A stretch of 64,000 nucleotides of DNA from NCBI RefSeq assembly GCF_040105105.1, contig NZ_CP157676.1, positions 317,946-381,945 on the forward strand, written 5' to 3'. Position 1 is the first letter of the stretch; every line of letters starts with the position of its first letter. Below, one piece after another: positions 24,652 through 34,205 of this stretch. This DNA comes from Polaromonas hydrogenivorans (GTDB lineage: Bacteria; Pseudomonadota; Gammaproteobacteria; Burkholderiales; Burkholderiaceae_C). The notes beneath the pieces are model-generated. The model did no database searches. It was not told the DNA's origin and saw nothing but the letters and a program-made list of their open reading frames with translations. The position numbers were made by a program, and so were the translations under genes.

Positions 24652-25554
24652 ATGGCGGTCATTTCCAACCTCGGCTACGCAATCTTTGGCGTCAGCGACC
24701 TTGCTAGGTGGGAGAATTTCGCTGTCGACCTGATGGGCTTCCAGGTCGGCCGGCGCGAGAACGGCAGGCTACTGACCCTGCGCATGGATGAGTACGAGCA
24801 GCGTATCGTTCTCGAACAGGGTGCCGAGGACGACGTGCGTGCTGCCGGCTGGCAGATTGACACGGAGGAGGCGCTCGACGCCTTCGCAGACCAGGTGCGG
24901 GCACAGGGCGTTAACGTCGAAGCTGGCAGCGCTGAGTTGGCACGCGCGCGTCGTGTCGAGAAGCTCTACGTCTGCGCCGATCCCAATGGCTTCAAGCACG
25001 AATTTTATTTCGGCCCGGCCATCGCCACCAGCCCGTTCCGCTCTTCGGTGATGAAGGGGCCTGGCTTTCTCACCGGTCCGCTTGGCATTGGTCATTTGCT
25101 GCCGCGGTCAATCGACTACAAGGCCTCGGTCTCGTTCTACCGTCAGGTGTTGGGTCTGAAGATCAGCGACTACATCCGTGAGGAAATCGCTCCTGGCATC
25201 GTGGCCGACGCGACCTTCTTCCACAGTTCCAGTGGCCGGCATCACTCGCTGGCCACTGCCGCGATCCCGAGTGACAAGATCCTCAACCACATCATGGTTG
25301 AGGTGAAGGACATGGACGATGTCGGTCTCGCCTACGACCGCTGCGTCAAGGCGGGCTATTCGATGGTACTCGAGCTGGGTCACCATCCGAACGACAAGAT
25401 GTTTTCGTTCTACGTCGAGACGCCTTCCGGCTTCGCAATGGAGTGCGGTTACGGGGGCATCGTGATCGATGAGGCCAACTGGGAGGTGATCAGCTACAGC
25501 AAGATGAGCGACTGGGGCCACAAGCGTCGTGCGCCCCGTGCGGTCGCGGCTTGA
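24652..25554 (+). CDS. Extradiol (type I, VOC) catechol dioxygenase, BphC/HsaC-like
   Basis: This 300-residue, two-domain vicinal-oxygen-chelate dioxygenase cleaves a 2,3-dihydroxyaromatic ring meta to the hydroxyls. Fe(II) ligands are visible in the C-terminal domain: His148 (GIGHLLPRS), His213 (LNHIMVEV) and Glu264 (FAMECGYGG). The second-shell histidines are at 197-198 (GRHHSLAT). The N-terminal domain (NLGYAIFGVSDLARW) is the usual non-catalytic repeat. The length fits BphC/HsaC (about 290-300). It is the first gene of a sigma-54 operon with a reductase and monooxygenase, so the substrate is probably a substituted catechol made by them. Confidence 0.93.
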   Translation: MAVISNLGYAIFGVSDLARWENFAVDLMGFQVGRRENGRLLTLRMDEYEQRIVLEQGAEDDVRAAGWQIDTEEALDAFADQVRAQGVNVEAGSAELARARRVEKLYVCADPNGFKHEFYFGPAIATSPFRSSVMKGPGFLTGPLGIGHLLPRSIDYKASVSFYRQVLGLKISDYIREEIAPGIVADATFFHSSSGRHHSLATAAIPSDKILNHIMVEVKDMDDVGLAYDRCVKAGYSMVLELGHHPNDKMFSFYVETPSGFAMECGYGGIVIDEANWEVISYSKMSDWGHKRRAPRAVAA

Positions 25555-25567
25555 GCAGGAGGCCAAC

Positions 25568-26140
25568 ATGCAAACCGCAATGATTGAGCGCAGTCTTCCC
25601 ATGGCGCCCATGATGAGCCGTTCAAAGTCGTGCAGTGCCGGGCAAGTTGTTGCTGCCGGGCGCTTTCGTGCAGGAATGGCCAAGCTGGGTGGGGCCTGCA
25701 CCATCATCACTTCCAGCTACGCCGGAGAGCGCGCAGGTTTAACTGCCACGGCGGTGTGTTCTGTCAGTGCTGAGCCACCCCGCCTGCTGGTGTGCATCAA
25801 CCGCAACGTTCGCGCCCATCAGGTCATTACCGCCGGCGGTGTGCTTGGCGTCAACGTGCTGGATGCCCGCCACGAGACCTTGGCCATGCGCTTCGCGGGC
25901 ATGGTTGACGGCGTGGTCGGTGGTGACCGCTTTCTCGAAGGTGACTGGGCGGACAGCGACAACGGCGTGCCGATACTGCGCGATGCCCTGGTCAGCTTCG
26001 AGTGTCACGTGATCGATGAGACGGTCTCCGGCACCCACAGCATCTTTCTTTGCGAGGTGACGGACATCGGTACATCCGACTCCGCTGCACATGCCCTCGT
26101 GTACTTCAACCGTCAGTTCGTCCCCATCGCAACGGCGTGA
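25568..26140 (+). CDS. Flavin reductase (HsaB/HpaC-type)
   Basis: This 190-residue flavin reductase-like protein supplies reduced flavin to a two-component monooxygenase. Characteristic stretches are FRAGMAKLGGACTIITSSYA, GLTATAVCSVSAEPPRLLVC, VLGVNVLDARHETLAMRFAG and a final HALVYFNRQFVPI. ATG 25568 follows AGGAGG. Together with the MarR-tailed reductase at 20277 it gives two reductases for one visible oxygenase. Confidence 0.9.
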   Translation: MQTAMIERSLPMAPMMSRSKSCSAGQVVAAGRFRAGMAKLGGACTIITSSYAGERAGLTATAVCSVSAEPPRLLVCINRNVRAHQVITAGGVLGVNVLDARHETLAMRFAGMVDGVVGGDRFLEGDWADSDNGVPILRDALVSFECHVIDETVSGTHSIFLCEVTDIGTSDSAAHALVYFNRQFVPIATA

Positions 26141-26187
26141 TCGCCGGTTCTTACGACTTTTCAAGCCTTCATACAAGGAACAATCTC

Positions 26188-27399
26188 ATGTCAGCCATTC
26201 TGAAACAGACAATATCGACAAACGTACCCAGCGCGCAGGAACTGGTCGATCGCGCTCACGCGATGATCCCGATGCTCAAAGAGCGCGCCGACTCGGTTGA
26301 AAAGAACCGCGTGGTGTCAGGCGAGACCATCAGCGCCTTCGTCGACGCAGGCTTCTTCAAGATACTCCAGCCCAAGCGCTGGGGCGGGTGGGCTATGAGC
26401 CCCGAGATCTTCTGGCGCGTCCTGATGGAACTGGGTCGCGGCTGTAGCAGCAGCGCATGGAACATGATGATCCTCGGCGTACATCAATGGGAGTTCGGCC
26501 ACCTCCCCGAGCAGGCCGGTGATGACGTGTGGGGTGAGGACAACACGACGATCGTGGCGTCGGCTTACGCACCGGCGGGTAGTGTTACGAAGGTCGATGG
26601 CGGTTACCTGCTGAACGGCAAGTGGCCCACGTCCAGTGGCACCGACCACGGTCAGTGGGCTTTCATTGGCGGCTTTCTCAAAAATGACGACGGCGTTCCT
26701 TATGACCGCTACTCGTTCCTCGTGTCGCGTAGTGACTACGAAATTGTTGACGACTGGTACGTCTTTGGCCTGGCGGGTACAGGTAGCAAGAGTCTGATGA
26801 TCAAAAACGCCTTTGTGCCGGAGCACCGCGCGCATAGCATGGTTGAGTACAGCATGTCTGACCGCGGCGACATGTACCTGTGGCCGTTTTCGACGATCTT
26901 TTTCGGTTCCGTGTCAGCGGTGATCTGTGGCTTCGGTCAGGCCGCGATCGACATCTACTCGGAACAGATGAAAGCACGCACCGTCACCGGCACCAACATC
27001 GGCGTGGCGGTAAGTCCCTATGTGCGCGATCGCCTGGGTAATGCGGTCGTACGTGTCAGTTCAGCACGTGCGCGTCTGTTACAGATGATGGCTGAGACAA
27101 CGCCGCAGGTCATGCAGCGTCAACTGATATCGATGGACGATCGTGTTCGCCATTTGTGCGAAATCGCCCATGTTGGCCGCAATGTCGAGGAAGCTGTTTT
27201 GTTGCTCTACAAGGCCACCGGCGCACGCGGCATCTTTCTGAACAACCCGATGCAGCGCGTGCTGCGCGACGTACTGGCCGCTGCCAACCACATTACACAG
27301 AACGCTGATGACACGGCAGGCGTTCTCGGGGGATACATGCTAGGCGCCGGCGTACCGCCACTGATGTTCAGCCCGATGAATCAGGCCGATCAAGCCTGA
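26188..27399 (+). CDS. Flavin-dependent monooxygenase, acyl-CoA dehydrogenase fold (HsaA/HpaH C2-like)
   Basis: This 403-residue protein of the acyl-CoA dehydrogenase superfamily lacks the CoA-dehydrogenase signatures. It resembles HsaA, which hydroxylates a phenolic seco-steroid, and the C2 oxygenase of p-hydroxyphenylacetate hydroxylase. Recognised segments are the N-terminal helix bundle (LVDRAHAMIPMLKERAD), FFKILQPKRWGGWAMSPEIF, GCSSSAWNMMILGVHQWEF, LLNGKWPTSSGTDHGQWAFIG and DRLGNAVVRVSSARARLLQM. It probably ortho-hydroxylates a phenol to the catechol used by the dioxygenase two genes upstream. The start at 26188 has an AAGGA site. Confidence 0.88.
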   Translation: MSAILKQTISTNVPSAQELVDRAHAMIPMLKERADSVEKNRVVSGETISAFVDAGFFKILQPKRWGGWAMSPEIFWRVLMELGRGCSSSAWNMMILGVHQWEFGHLPEQAGDDVWGEDNTTIVASAYAPAGSVTKVDGGYLLNGKWPTSSGTDHGQWAFIGGFLKNDDGVPYDRYSFLVSRSDYEIVDDWYVFGLAGTGSKSLMIKNAFVPEHRAHSMVEYSMSDRGDMYLWPFSTIFFGSVSAVICGFGQAAIDIYSEQMKARTVTGTNIGVAVSPYVRDRLGNAVVRVSSARARLLQMMAETTPQVMQRQLISMDDRVRHLCEIAHVGRNVEEAVLLLYKATGARGIFLNNPMQRVLRDVLAAANHITQNADDTAGVLGGYMLGAGVPPLMFSPMNQADQA

Positions 27400-27490
27400 A
27401 TTTCCTCTTGCCAGTTCCGGTGAGTGTGCTGGATCTGGCCGTCAACTCCCGAAGCACCAACTCAAAAAAATGACTAATGGAGACAACTCA

Positions 27491-29176
27491 ATGCAAGTGA
27501 GAATTTTGTATAAATCTGCGGCTCATACACCTCGACGCAAGTTTCTGGATGCCCGCCGGGCAGCACCACGGCTGTATCCGGTTGCGGCGCTGCTTGCTGT
27601 ATGGGGGCTAGCTGCGGCTTTGCCCGCCGCCGCGTTCGAGATTGAGACGGACACGCCCGACCTGAAAATGCGGTGGGACAACTCGTTCAAATACAGTACC
27701 GCCAGGCGACTCAAGGATCCCTCTGCGGTGCTGACCGGAGAAGTCAATCAGGATGACGGTGACCGCAACTTCGACAAGGGGATGATTTCCAATCGCGTCG
27801 ACTTGCTTAGTGAGTTTGACATCGGCTACAAAAATTTCGGCGCGCGTGTTTCGGGCGCAGCCTGGTATGACGACGTTTACAACAAGTCTAACGCCAACAA
27901 TTCACCCGCGACCGCTAACGCACTCAGTACTCCCTATAACCAGTTTACCGACGCGGCGCGCAAGCTGCACGGCCATAAGGCGGAATTCCTGGACGCATAT
28001 GTCTTCGGAAAGTTCGACCTGGACGGCCGTCAGTCGACTGTACGTCTGGGCAAGCACACACTGATCTACGGCGAGAGTCTGTTTTTTGGCGGCAATGGCA
28101 TCGCTGGCGCCATGGCGCCGGTCGATGCGGTCAAGGCGCTTTCTGTGCCGGGCTCGCAGGTCAAGGAGATCCTGATGCCGGTACCGCAGGTATCGACGCA
28201 GGTGCAACTCACTGATGAGCTGAGCGCGGGAGCTTACTACCAGTTTCGCTGGGAGGCTACTCGCCTTCCGGCTGTGGGAAGCTACTTCAGTCCGCTTGAC
28301 ATGGGGGGGCCAGGCGCCGAGCGCCTGATCGCCGGACCGCCGTTGATGCCTGGCGGTGGACCGGCAGCTCTTTTTCATGGGGCAGACGCCAATGCCAAGA
28401 ATTCGGGTCAGGGCGGCGCACAACTGCGCTACCGCCCCAAAGGCGGTGACATCGAATACGGGGTCTATGCCTTGCAGTTTCACGCCAAGACGCCCCTGGT
28501 TTTTGCGAACCCGGGCGTTGGCGTCAATCCGGCGACCGGACAGGTTGGTACCTACGGCTTTGTTTACGGAGAGAACGTCAAACTTTATGGTTTGAGCGCC
28601 AGCACGTCAATCGGCGATGCCGGTGTCGCCGGCGAAGTTTCGGTGCGTCGCAATACGCCGCTGGACAGCAGTGGCTTTATGACTCCAGACGGCTATACGG
28701 CGGGTAATTCGGCCCACGCCCAGGTGTCGGCGCTGTATGTCTTGCCAAAAACCGGGTTGTGGGACAACGCGTCGATCGCGGCCGAAGTGGCCTGGAACCG
28801 GGTCACGAGCATCACAAGAAATGCGGACAAGCTAGACCCCTTGGCTACACGCGACGGATGGGGTTACCGCGTCCTGTTCGAGCCGACTTATTACCAGGTG
28901 TTGCCAGCGCTCGATTTGTCGGTGCCGATCAACATCGGCTATGCCCCTAAGGGCCGCTCGGCACTGGCGGCGAATCTGGGTCCGAACAAAGGCGGCGACA
29001 TCACGATTGGGCTGAACGGTGAGTATGCAAAGCTGTGGAAGTTTGGGCTTTCATATACCCATTACTTCGGGACTGAAGCCACTCTGCTGAATCCTTCCAC
29101 GGGCTACACAAACAACTACAACCAGGCGATGAAGGATCGAGATTTCGTGTCGTTCAACGTCCAGCGCACGTTCTGA
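27491..29176 (+). CDS. DUF1302 family outer-membrane protein
   Basis: This 561-residue protein has a long signal region (LYPVAALLAVWGLAAALPAAAFE) and a beta-rich body typical of DUF1302 outer-membrane proteins (FEIETDTPDLKMRWDNSFKY, LGKHTLIYGESLFFGGNGIAG, ending SFNVQRTF with a terminal phenylalanine). Families of this kind occur beside DUF1329 and RND genes in degraders of hydrophobic compounds and probably help such substrates cross the outer membrane. It starts at 27491 behind a GGAGA site. No promoter is obvious in the 91-base gap, so it probably belongs to the dioxygenase operon. Confidence 0.88.
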   Translation: MQVRILYKSAAHTPRRKFLDARRAAPRLYPVAALLAVWGLAAALPAAAFEIETDTPDLKMRWDNSFKYSTARRLKDPSAVLTGEVNQDDGDRNFDKGMISNRVDLLSEFDIGYKNFGARVSGAAWYDDVYNKSNANNSPATANALSTPYNQFTDAARKLHGHKAEFLDAYVFGKFDLDGRQSTVRLGKHTLIYGESLFFGGNGIAGAMAPVDAVKALSVPGSQVKEILMPVPQVSTQVQLTDELSAGAYYQFRWEATRLPAVGSYFSPLDMGGPGAERLIAGPPLMPGGGPAALFHGADANAKNSGQGGAQLRYRPKGGDIEYGVYALQFHAKTPLVFANPGVGVNPATGQVGTYGFVYGENVKLYGLSASTSIGDAGVAGEVSVRRNTPLDSSGFMTPDGYTAGNSAHAQVSALYVLPKTGLWDNASIAAEVAWNRVTSITRNADKLDPLATRDGWGYRVLFEPTYYQVLPALDLSVPINIGYAPKGRSALAANLGPNKGGDITIGLNGEYAKLWKFGLSYTHYFGTEATLLNPSTGYTNNYNQAMKDRDFVSFNVQRTF

Positions 29177-29207
29177 TGCGCGGCATCACAACAACGGAGA
29201 TAAACAC

Positions 29208-30584
29208 ATGAAAACGAACAAGTTGACCCAACTGGCTGCGGCCGCTATTTTGCTGGCCCTTGCGGCTGCTGCCGGCGCCGTAGTTTCGCCGCAGGAGGCC
29301 GAGTCGCTCAAAACCAGCCTCACGCCGATGGGCGCCGAGCGTACAGCCAACAAGGACGGTACGATCCCGGCGTGGAGTGGCGGCTACGCTACCGTGCCGG
29401 CCAACCAGAAGTCAGGCGACCGGCGTTATGACCCCTTTGCCGCCGAAAAGCCGCTGTTTTCCATCACGGCCGAGAACATGGATAAATACGCCGACAAGCT
29501 CAATGACGGTAGCAAGGCTCTGCTGAAGAAGTACAAGACTTTTCGCATCGACGTCTATCCGACGCACCGCACGGCGCTAGCGCCGCAATGGTTCTACGAC
29601 AACACCTTTAAAAATGCCACGCGGGCCAAGATGTCCTCCGACGGTATGAAACTCGACGAAGTAGGTGCCGGCGGCATCCCCTTTCCCATTCCGAAGAATG
29701 GCCTTGAACTGCGTTGGAACAGTGAAGTGCGCTGGCGCGGCGAGTCCGTCATCGCACGCCAGAAGATATGGACCGTGACGCCATCCGGTCAACAGGTACT
29801 GGCCTCGGACATCGATGCGCATGAGCAGTTTCCCTGGAACTACGGGCCGGACTCAAACCAGAAGTATGACGGAACAATGCCATTCCGGTATTACCTGCAG
29901 TTCGTCAACGGCCCAGCTTTCCGCGCCGGCGAAGGCCTCGTGGGGCACTTCCCTGTCGACTACACCAAGGGCAATGCCGAGGCCTGGACTTACCTGGCTG
30001 GCCAGCGCCGGGTGCGCCGCGCTCCCAGCGTGGGCTTCGACACGCCTGACTTCGTGGCTTCTGGGGCCAATTTTTTTGACGAGGTACAGGCTCCTACCGG
30101 CAGCCCCGAGCGCTACGACTGGAAACTCGTAGGCAAGCAGGAGATGATCGTCCCTTATAACGATAACAAGTTGTTCGCGGTGAAGGATGCCGATGCGATG
30201 GGCACCAACCACATGAAGCCCGAGAACGTCCGCTGGGAACTGCACCGCGTCTGGGTACTCGAGTCCACGCGCAAGCAGGGGCAGCGTCATGCTGTGGCCA
30301 AACGTCGTTACTACATCGACGAGGACTCCTGGGCTACCGTGCTGATGGATGGCTGGGACGATCAGGGCGCGCTGTGGCGCACGACGCAGCTGTTTGGCTT
30401 CATTGCACCGGACATCCCTGCTTACGTGGGTGGTACTTGTTACGACGCTTTCTATAACCTGCAGACCAGCCAGTATGTTTACCGTTGCGGCATGGGTGAC
30501 AGCCCGCAGCAGTACCAGGTGGTCAAGCCGCGCTCGGCGAGCTTCTTCGCTCCGGACGCTTTGGCAAGCCAAGGCGTTCGCTGA
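29208..30584 (+). CDS. DUF1329 family periplasmic/outer-membrane lipoprotein-like protein
   Basis: This 458-residue protein has a cleavable signal peptide (LAAAAILLALAAAAGAVVS) and the DUF1329 body (SLTPMGAERTANKDGTIPAW, FYDNTFKNATRAKMS, GIPFPIPKNGLELRWN, YYIDEDSWATVLMDGWDDQG). The family is related in fold to LolB/LolA-type lipid-binding proteins. It accompanies DUF1302 and MMPL genes here and elsewhere. A role in moving a hydrophobic substrate or envelope component is inferred, not shown. Confidence 0.88.
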   Translation: MKTNKLTQLAAAAILLALAAAAGAVVSPQEAESLKTSLTPMGAERTANKDGTIPAWSGGYATVPANQKSGDRRYDPFAAEKPLFSITAENMDKYADKLNDGSKALLKKYKTFRIDVYPTHRTALAPQWFYDNTFKNATRAKMSSDGMKLDEVGAGGIPFPIPKNGLELRWNSEVRWRGESVIARQKIWTVTPSGQQVLASDIDAHEQFPWNYGPDSNQKYDGTMPFRYYLQFVNGPAFRAGEGLVGHFPVDYTKGNAEAWTYLAGQRRVRRAPSVGFDTPDFVASGANFFDEVQAPTGSPERYDWKLVGKQEMIVPYNDNKLFAVKDADAMGTNHMKPENVRWELHRVWVLESTRKQGQRHAVAKRRYYIDEDSWATVLMDGWDDQGALWRTTQLFGFIAPDIPAYVGGTCYDAFYNLQTSQYVYRCGMGDSPQQYQVVKPRSASFFAPDALASQGVR

Positions 30585-30701
30585 CCTGAGAGGCGCCGTC
30601 GGCATTCCGGTGTGAGCCGGTGCTGCTGACGGCACCCCTTTGCGATACCCCTGATCTCTACTTGATTCGTCGCCGGGTGACTGGCGACCCTACAGATAAC
30701 C

Positions 30702-31793
30702 ATGTTCAAGCTAAACGAAACAATGCAACATCGGCTGCTCGCGCTTTTTTTGCTGACACTGGTTCCGGCCTTGCACGCCACGACGGCAGACGAGCCGCCT
30801 GCAGTGAGCGCCCAGGATCCTATGCGGCGTTCAGCCCTTCAGTCCAGACTGGCCAGTCGTTCTGTGCTGGTCGGCGTGGTACGTACCGGTGCTCGGCTGG
30901 TGGCGGTGGGCGAGCGCGGCCACGTGCTGATTTCTGATGACAACGCCCGTAACTGGCGGCAGGTCGACGTCCCAGTGAGCGTCACGCTGACCGCCGTGCA
31001 CTTCGCCGACGAGCGTGCCGGATGGGCAGTGGGGCACAGTGGCGTGATCCTGCACAGCAGCGACGGTGGACTGAGCTGGCGCAAACAACTCGATGGCGTT
31101 CAGGCCAACCAGCTGATCTCCGAGGCAGCGCAGGCAAGTGGCAATGAGGCCTTGGTGCAGCGGGCCAATCGCTTCGCTAAGGACGGCCCGGACAAACCGT
31201 TTCTCGCTGTCCATTTCAGCGATACGAAGCGCGGCCTGGCAGTTGGTGCCTACGGTATTGCGTTTTCGACCGACGATGGTGGTCAGCACTGGAGGCCCAT
31301 CCTCGACTTGGTGCCCAATGATGATGAACGGCATCTCTACGTGATCCATGAAACGGCAAATGCCGTCTATCTGGCTGGTGAGCAAGGCTTGCTGGTGCGC
31401 CGCCAGGGTCCGCAGGGTAAGTTTGAGCGACTCGACGCCCCGTTTCGCAGCACGGTATTCAACCTGCTGAGTGCAGCCGATGGCACCTTGCTGGCTTCGG
31501 GATTAGGCGGCAAGGTGTACCGATCCACCGACCAGGGCCTTCAGTGGGACGCAGTAGCGCCAGCCGGGAAAGTTGCTCTTACTGCGGGCGTACTCGTCAA
31601 GGGCGGGGTCGTGCTGGGCAACGAGGCCGGACAACTGCTGCTGACCGACGATGGCGGCCGCAGCTTCAAGACCGTGTCATCGAGCCAGCCATTCCCAGCG
31701 GCTGGTCTGGCTGCCGCCGCCGACGGTCAACTGGTCGTGGTCGGCCCACGCGGCGTTCAGGCCATGGCGGCACCGTCCTTTACTACGAACTGA
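30702..31793 (+). CDS. Ycf48/YCF48-like beta-propeller protein (exported)
   Basis: This 363-residue protein has a signal peptide (LLALFLLTLVPALHA) and repeated propeller blades of the Ycf48/BNR type: AVGERGHVLISDDNARNWRQ, AVGHSGVILHSSDGGLSW, AVGAYGIAFSTDDGGQHW and LLLTDDGGRSFKT. In cyanobacteria Ycf48 helps assemble photosystem II. In heterotrophs homologues are often next to RND (MMPL) genes, as here, and may act as periplasmic partner. The start could also be 30723. It ends 6 bases before the RND gene. Confidence 0.88.
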   Translation: MFKLNETMQHRLLALFLLTLVPALHATTADEPPAVSAQDPMRRSALQSRLASRSVLVGVVRTGARLVAVGERGHVLISDDNARNWRQVDVPVSVTLTAVHFADERAGWAVGHSGVILHSSDGGLSWRKQLDGVQANQLISEAAQASGNEALVQRANRFAKDGPDKPFLAVHFSDTKRGLAVGAYGIAFSTDDGGQHWRPILDLVPNDDERHLYVIHETANAVYLAGEQGLLVRRQGPQGKFERLDAPFRSTVFNLLSAADGTLLASGLGGKVYRSTDQGLQWDAVAPAGKVALTAGVLVKGGVVLGNEAGQLLLTDDGGRSFKTVSSSQPFPAAGLAAAADGQLVVVGPRGVQAMAAPSFTTN

Positions 31794-31799
31794 ATTCCC

Positions 31800-34205
31800 A
31801 TGGCTGTTTCCTCTCCTTCATCTTCTACCGAGTTCGCCACCGTGAGCGATCTTCGCGATTTCGATACCAAGTCGGGTAACCGGCTTGAGCGCATCCTGTT
31901 CAACCACCGGCGCTGGGTGATGCTGGTCTGTGCGCTAATCACGGTCATACTGGCCTGGGCGGCCTTGGGTTTGCGGCTCAACGCCAGTTTCTCCAAGACC
32001 ATACCAACCAATCACCCTTACGTCGTCAACTTTCTGAATCTTGAAAAGGATCTTAAAGGCCTATCCAACGTGGTGCGACTAACGGTCGCAGTAACCGACC
32101 AAGGCGATATTTTCAGCAAGTCTTACATCGAGACGCTGCGCCAACTGAATGACGAGGTTTATGCGCTACCAGGCGTTGACCGATCGTTCATGAAGTCGCT
32201 GTGGATGCCTGCCGTGCGCTGGATCGCCAGCACCGAAGAGGGCTACGAGGGCGGACCGGTGATGCCATCCGACTACGACGGCTCTGAGGCATCACTCAAG
32301 ACGCTGGCCGAAAACGTACGTCGCTCCGGTGAGATTGGCCAGCTGGTGGCGCCGAACCTGCGTTCATCGGTGATCTACGTACCCCTGCTCGAGAAGAACC
32401 CCGAAAACGGCGCGCAACTGGACTACGGGAAGCTGTCGCAGCAACTGGAAGTGTTGCGAAGCAAATACGAAGCCAAGGGTGTCAAGGTGCATATCACGGG
32501 CTTTGCCAAGGTAATGGGCGACTTGATCGACGGCCTGCAGGCGGTGTTGACTTTCTTTGCGATCGCCGTGCTGATCACGGCGGTCATTCTCTACTACTTC
32601 ACGCGCTGCGTGCGCAGTACGGCGCTGGTGCTGGTATGCACGCTGATTGCCGTGGTCTGGCTGCTGGGGTTGCTGCCGCTGCTGCACTATGAATTGAACC
32701 CGTATTCGATCCTGATACCGTTCCTGGTCTTCGCCATCGGCGTGAGCCATGGCGCCCAGAAGATGAACGGCATCATGCAGGACATCGGTCGAGGCACGCA
32801 CAAGCTGGTCGCCGCACGTTACACCTTTCGTCGCCTGTTCATGGCGGGCGCTGCGGCGCTGCTCGCCGACGTGGTGGGCTTTGCAGTTCTGAGCTTCGTC
32901 GATATCCCCATTATTCGCGAGCTCGCGACCATCGCCAGCATCGGTGTCGGCATTCTGATCTTCACCAACCTGGCGTTGCTGCCGGTGTTACTGTCCTACA
33001 CCGGCGTATCGCCGGTCGCAGCGCAGCGCAGTATGCGCGAGAATGATGTGATCGAACTTGCTGCTGATGCACGCCATCCGCTGTGGCGCTTCCTTGACCT
33101 TTTTACCCGACGGAAATATGCGCTGATCGCTATCGTGACCTCGGCCGCGCTTGGAATCGCGGGCTACATCGTCAGCCTGAATCTGAAGATTGGTGATCTC
33201 GATACCGGTGCGCCCGAGTTGCGCGTAGATTCGCGCTACAACCGTGACAACGCCTTTGTCATCGGCAATTACACCGCGAGCAGCGATGTCTTCGTGGTGA
33301 TGGTCAAGACGGCGCCGGGGCGCTGTGCCGAATACGACACGCTGCTCAAGCTTGATACGCTGGACTGGAAGCTGCGGCAGATGGTCGAAGTAGAAGGTAC
33401 GAGTTCCTTCGCCGGGCTGACGCGTCGCGCTGCCGCTGGCATGAACGAAGGATCTCTCAAGTGGTACGAGTTGGTGCGTACGCAGGGCCTGATCAATGCC
33501 AGTGCCTCGCGCGCGCCGCGTGAGTTGTTCAACGAGACCTGCGACCTGCTGGCGTTGCACGCCTACCTGCACGACCATAAGGCGGAAACCTTGAGTGCGT
33601 TGGTGGTGTCTGTTGAGGCTTTTGCTCGCGAGAACGATACGGCGGACACCAAGTTTCTGCTCGCCGCTGGCAATGCCGGCATCGAGGCAGCGACCAATAT
33701 CGTTGTGCGCGATTCGAACCTGAAGATGTTGCTGGGGGTCTACGCTGCGGTGATTGTGCTGTGTGCTGTGGCTTTCAGATCCTGGCGTGCGGTAGTCTGC
33801 GCCGTGTTACCGCTGGTGTTGACTTCTGTTCTGGCGGAGGCACTGATGGTGATGCTGGGAATCGGCGTCAAAGTGTCTACGCTGCCGGTCATTGCGCTGG
33901 GCGTGGGCATTGGGGTCGACTATGCACTTTACGTTCTGAGCGTCACCGTAGGCTGGCTCAAGCAGGGCGAGAGTCTGTCTCGAGCCTACTACCGTGCGCT
34001 GCTGTTTACCGGACGGGTGGTGATTTTTACCGGAATCACGCTATCGCTCGGCGTGTTTACCTGGTATTTTTCGCCGATCAAGTTTCAGGCCGACATGGGC
34101 GTGCTGCTGACATTCATGTTCATCTGGAACATGCTCGGTGCGCTGATCCTTACGCCGGCATTGGCTCGCTTCCTGCTGCCAGGCGCTGCCGGTCGAGATG
34201 CCTGA
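31800..34205 (+). CDS. RND superfamily (MMPL/SSD-type) transporter
   Basis: This 801-residue inner-membrane protein has the MMPL duplication: a first helix near residue 40 (MLVCALITVILAWAALGLRL), a periplasmic loop, a helix cluster (ITAVILYYFTRCVRSTALVL onwards), then a second half beginning near residue 440 and ending with LGALILTPALARFLL. Such transporters move lipids or hydrophobic molecules using proton force. With the DUF1302, DUF1329 and Ycf48-like proteins it probably makes an envelope-spanning uptake or export system for the pathway's hydrophobic substrate. The stop overlaps the next gene. Confidence 0.9.
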   Translation: MAVSSPSSSTEFATVSDLRDFDTKSGNRLERILFNHRRWVMLVCALITVILAWAALGLRLNASFSKTIPTNHPYVVNFLNLEKDLKGLSNVVRLTVAVTDQGDIFSKSYIETLRQLNDEVYALPGVDRSFMKSLWMPAVRWIASTEEGYEGGPVMPSDYDGSEASLKTLAENVRRSGEIGQLVAPNLRSSVIYVPLLEKNPENGAQLDYGKLSQQLEVLRSKYEAKGVKVHITGFAKVMGDLIDGLQAVLTFFAIAVLITAVILYYFTRCVRSTALVLVCTLIAVVWLLGLLPLLHYELNPYSILIPFLVFAIGVSHGAQKMNGIMQDIGRGTHKLVAARYTFRRLFMAGAAALLADVVGFAVLSFVDIPIIRELATIASIGVGILIFTNLALLPVLLSYTGVSPVAAQRSMRENDVIELAADARHPLWRFLDLFTRRKYALIAIVTSAALGIAGYIVSLNLKIGDLDTGAPELRVDSRYNRDNAFVIGNYTASSDVFVVMVKTAPGRCAEYDTLLKLDTLDWKLRQMVEVEGTSSFAGLTRRAAAGMNEGSLKWYELVRTQGLINASASRAPRELFNETCDLLALHAYLHDHKAETLSALVVSVEAFARENDTADTKFLLAAGNAGIEAATNIVVRDSNLKMLLGVYAAVIVLCAVAFRSWRAVVCAVLPLVLTSVLAEALMVMLGIGVKVSTLPVIALGVGIGVDYALYVLSVTVGWLKQGESLSRAYYRALLFTGRVVIFTGITLSLGVFTWYFSPIKFQADMGVLLTFMFIWNMLGALILTPALARFLLPGAAGRDA

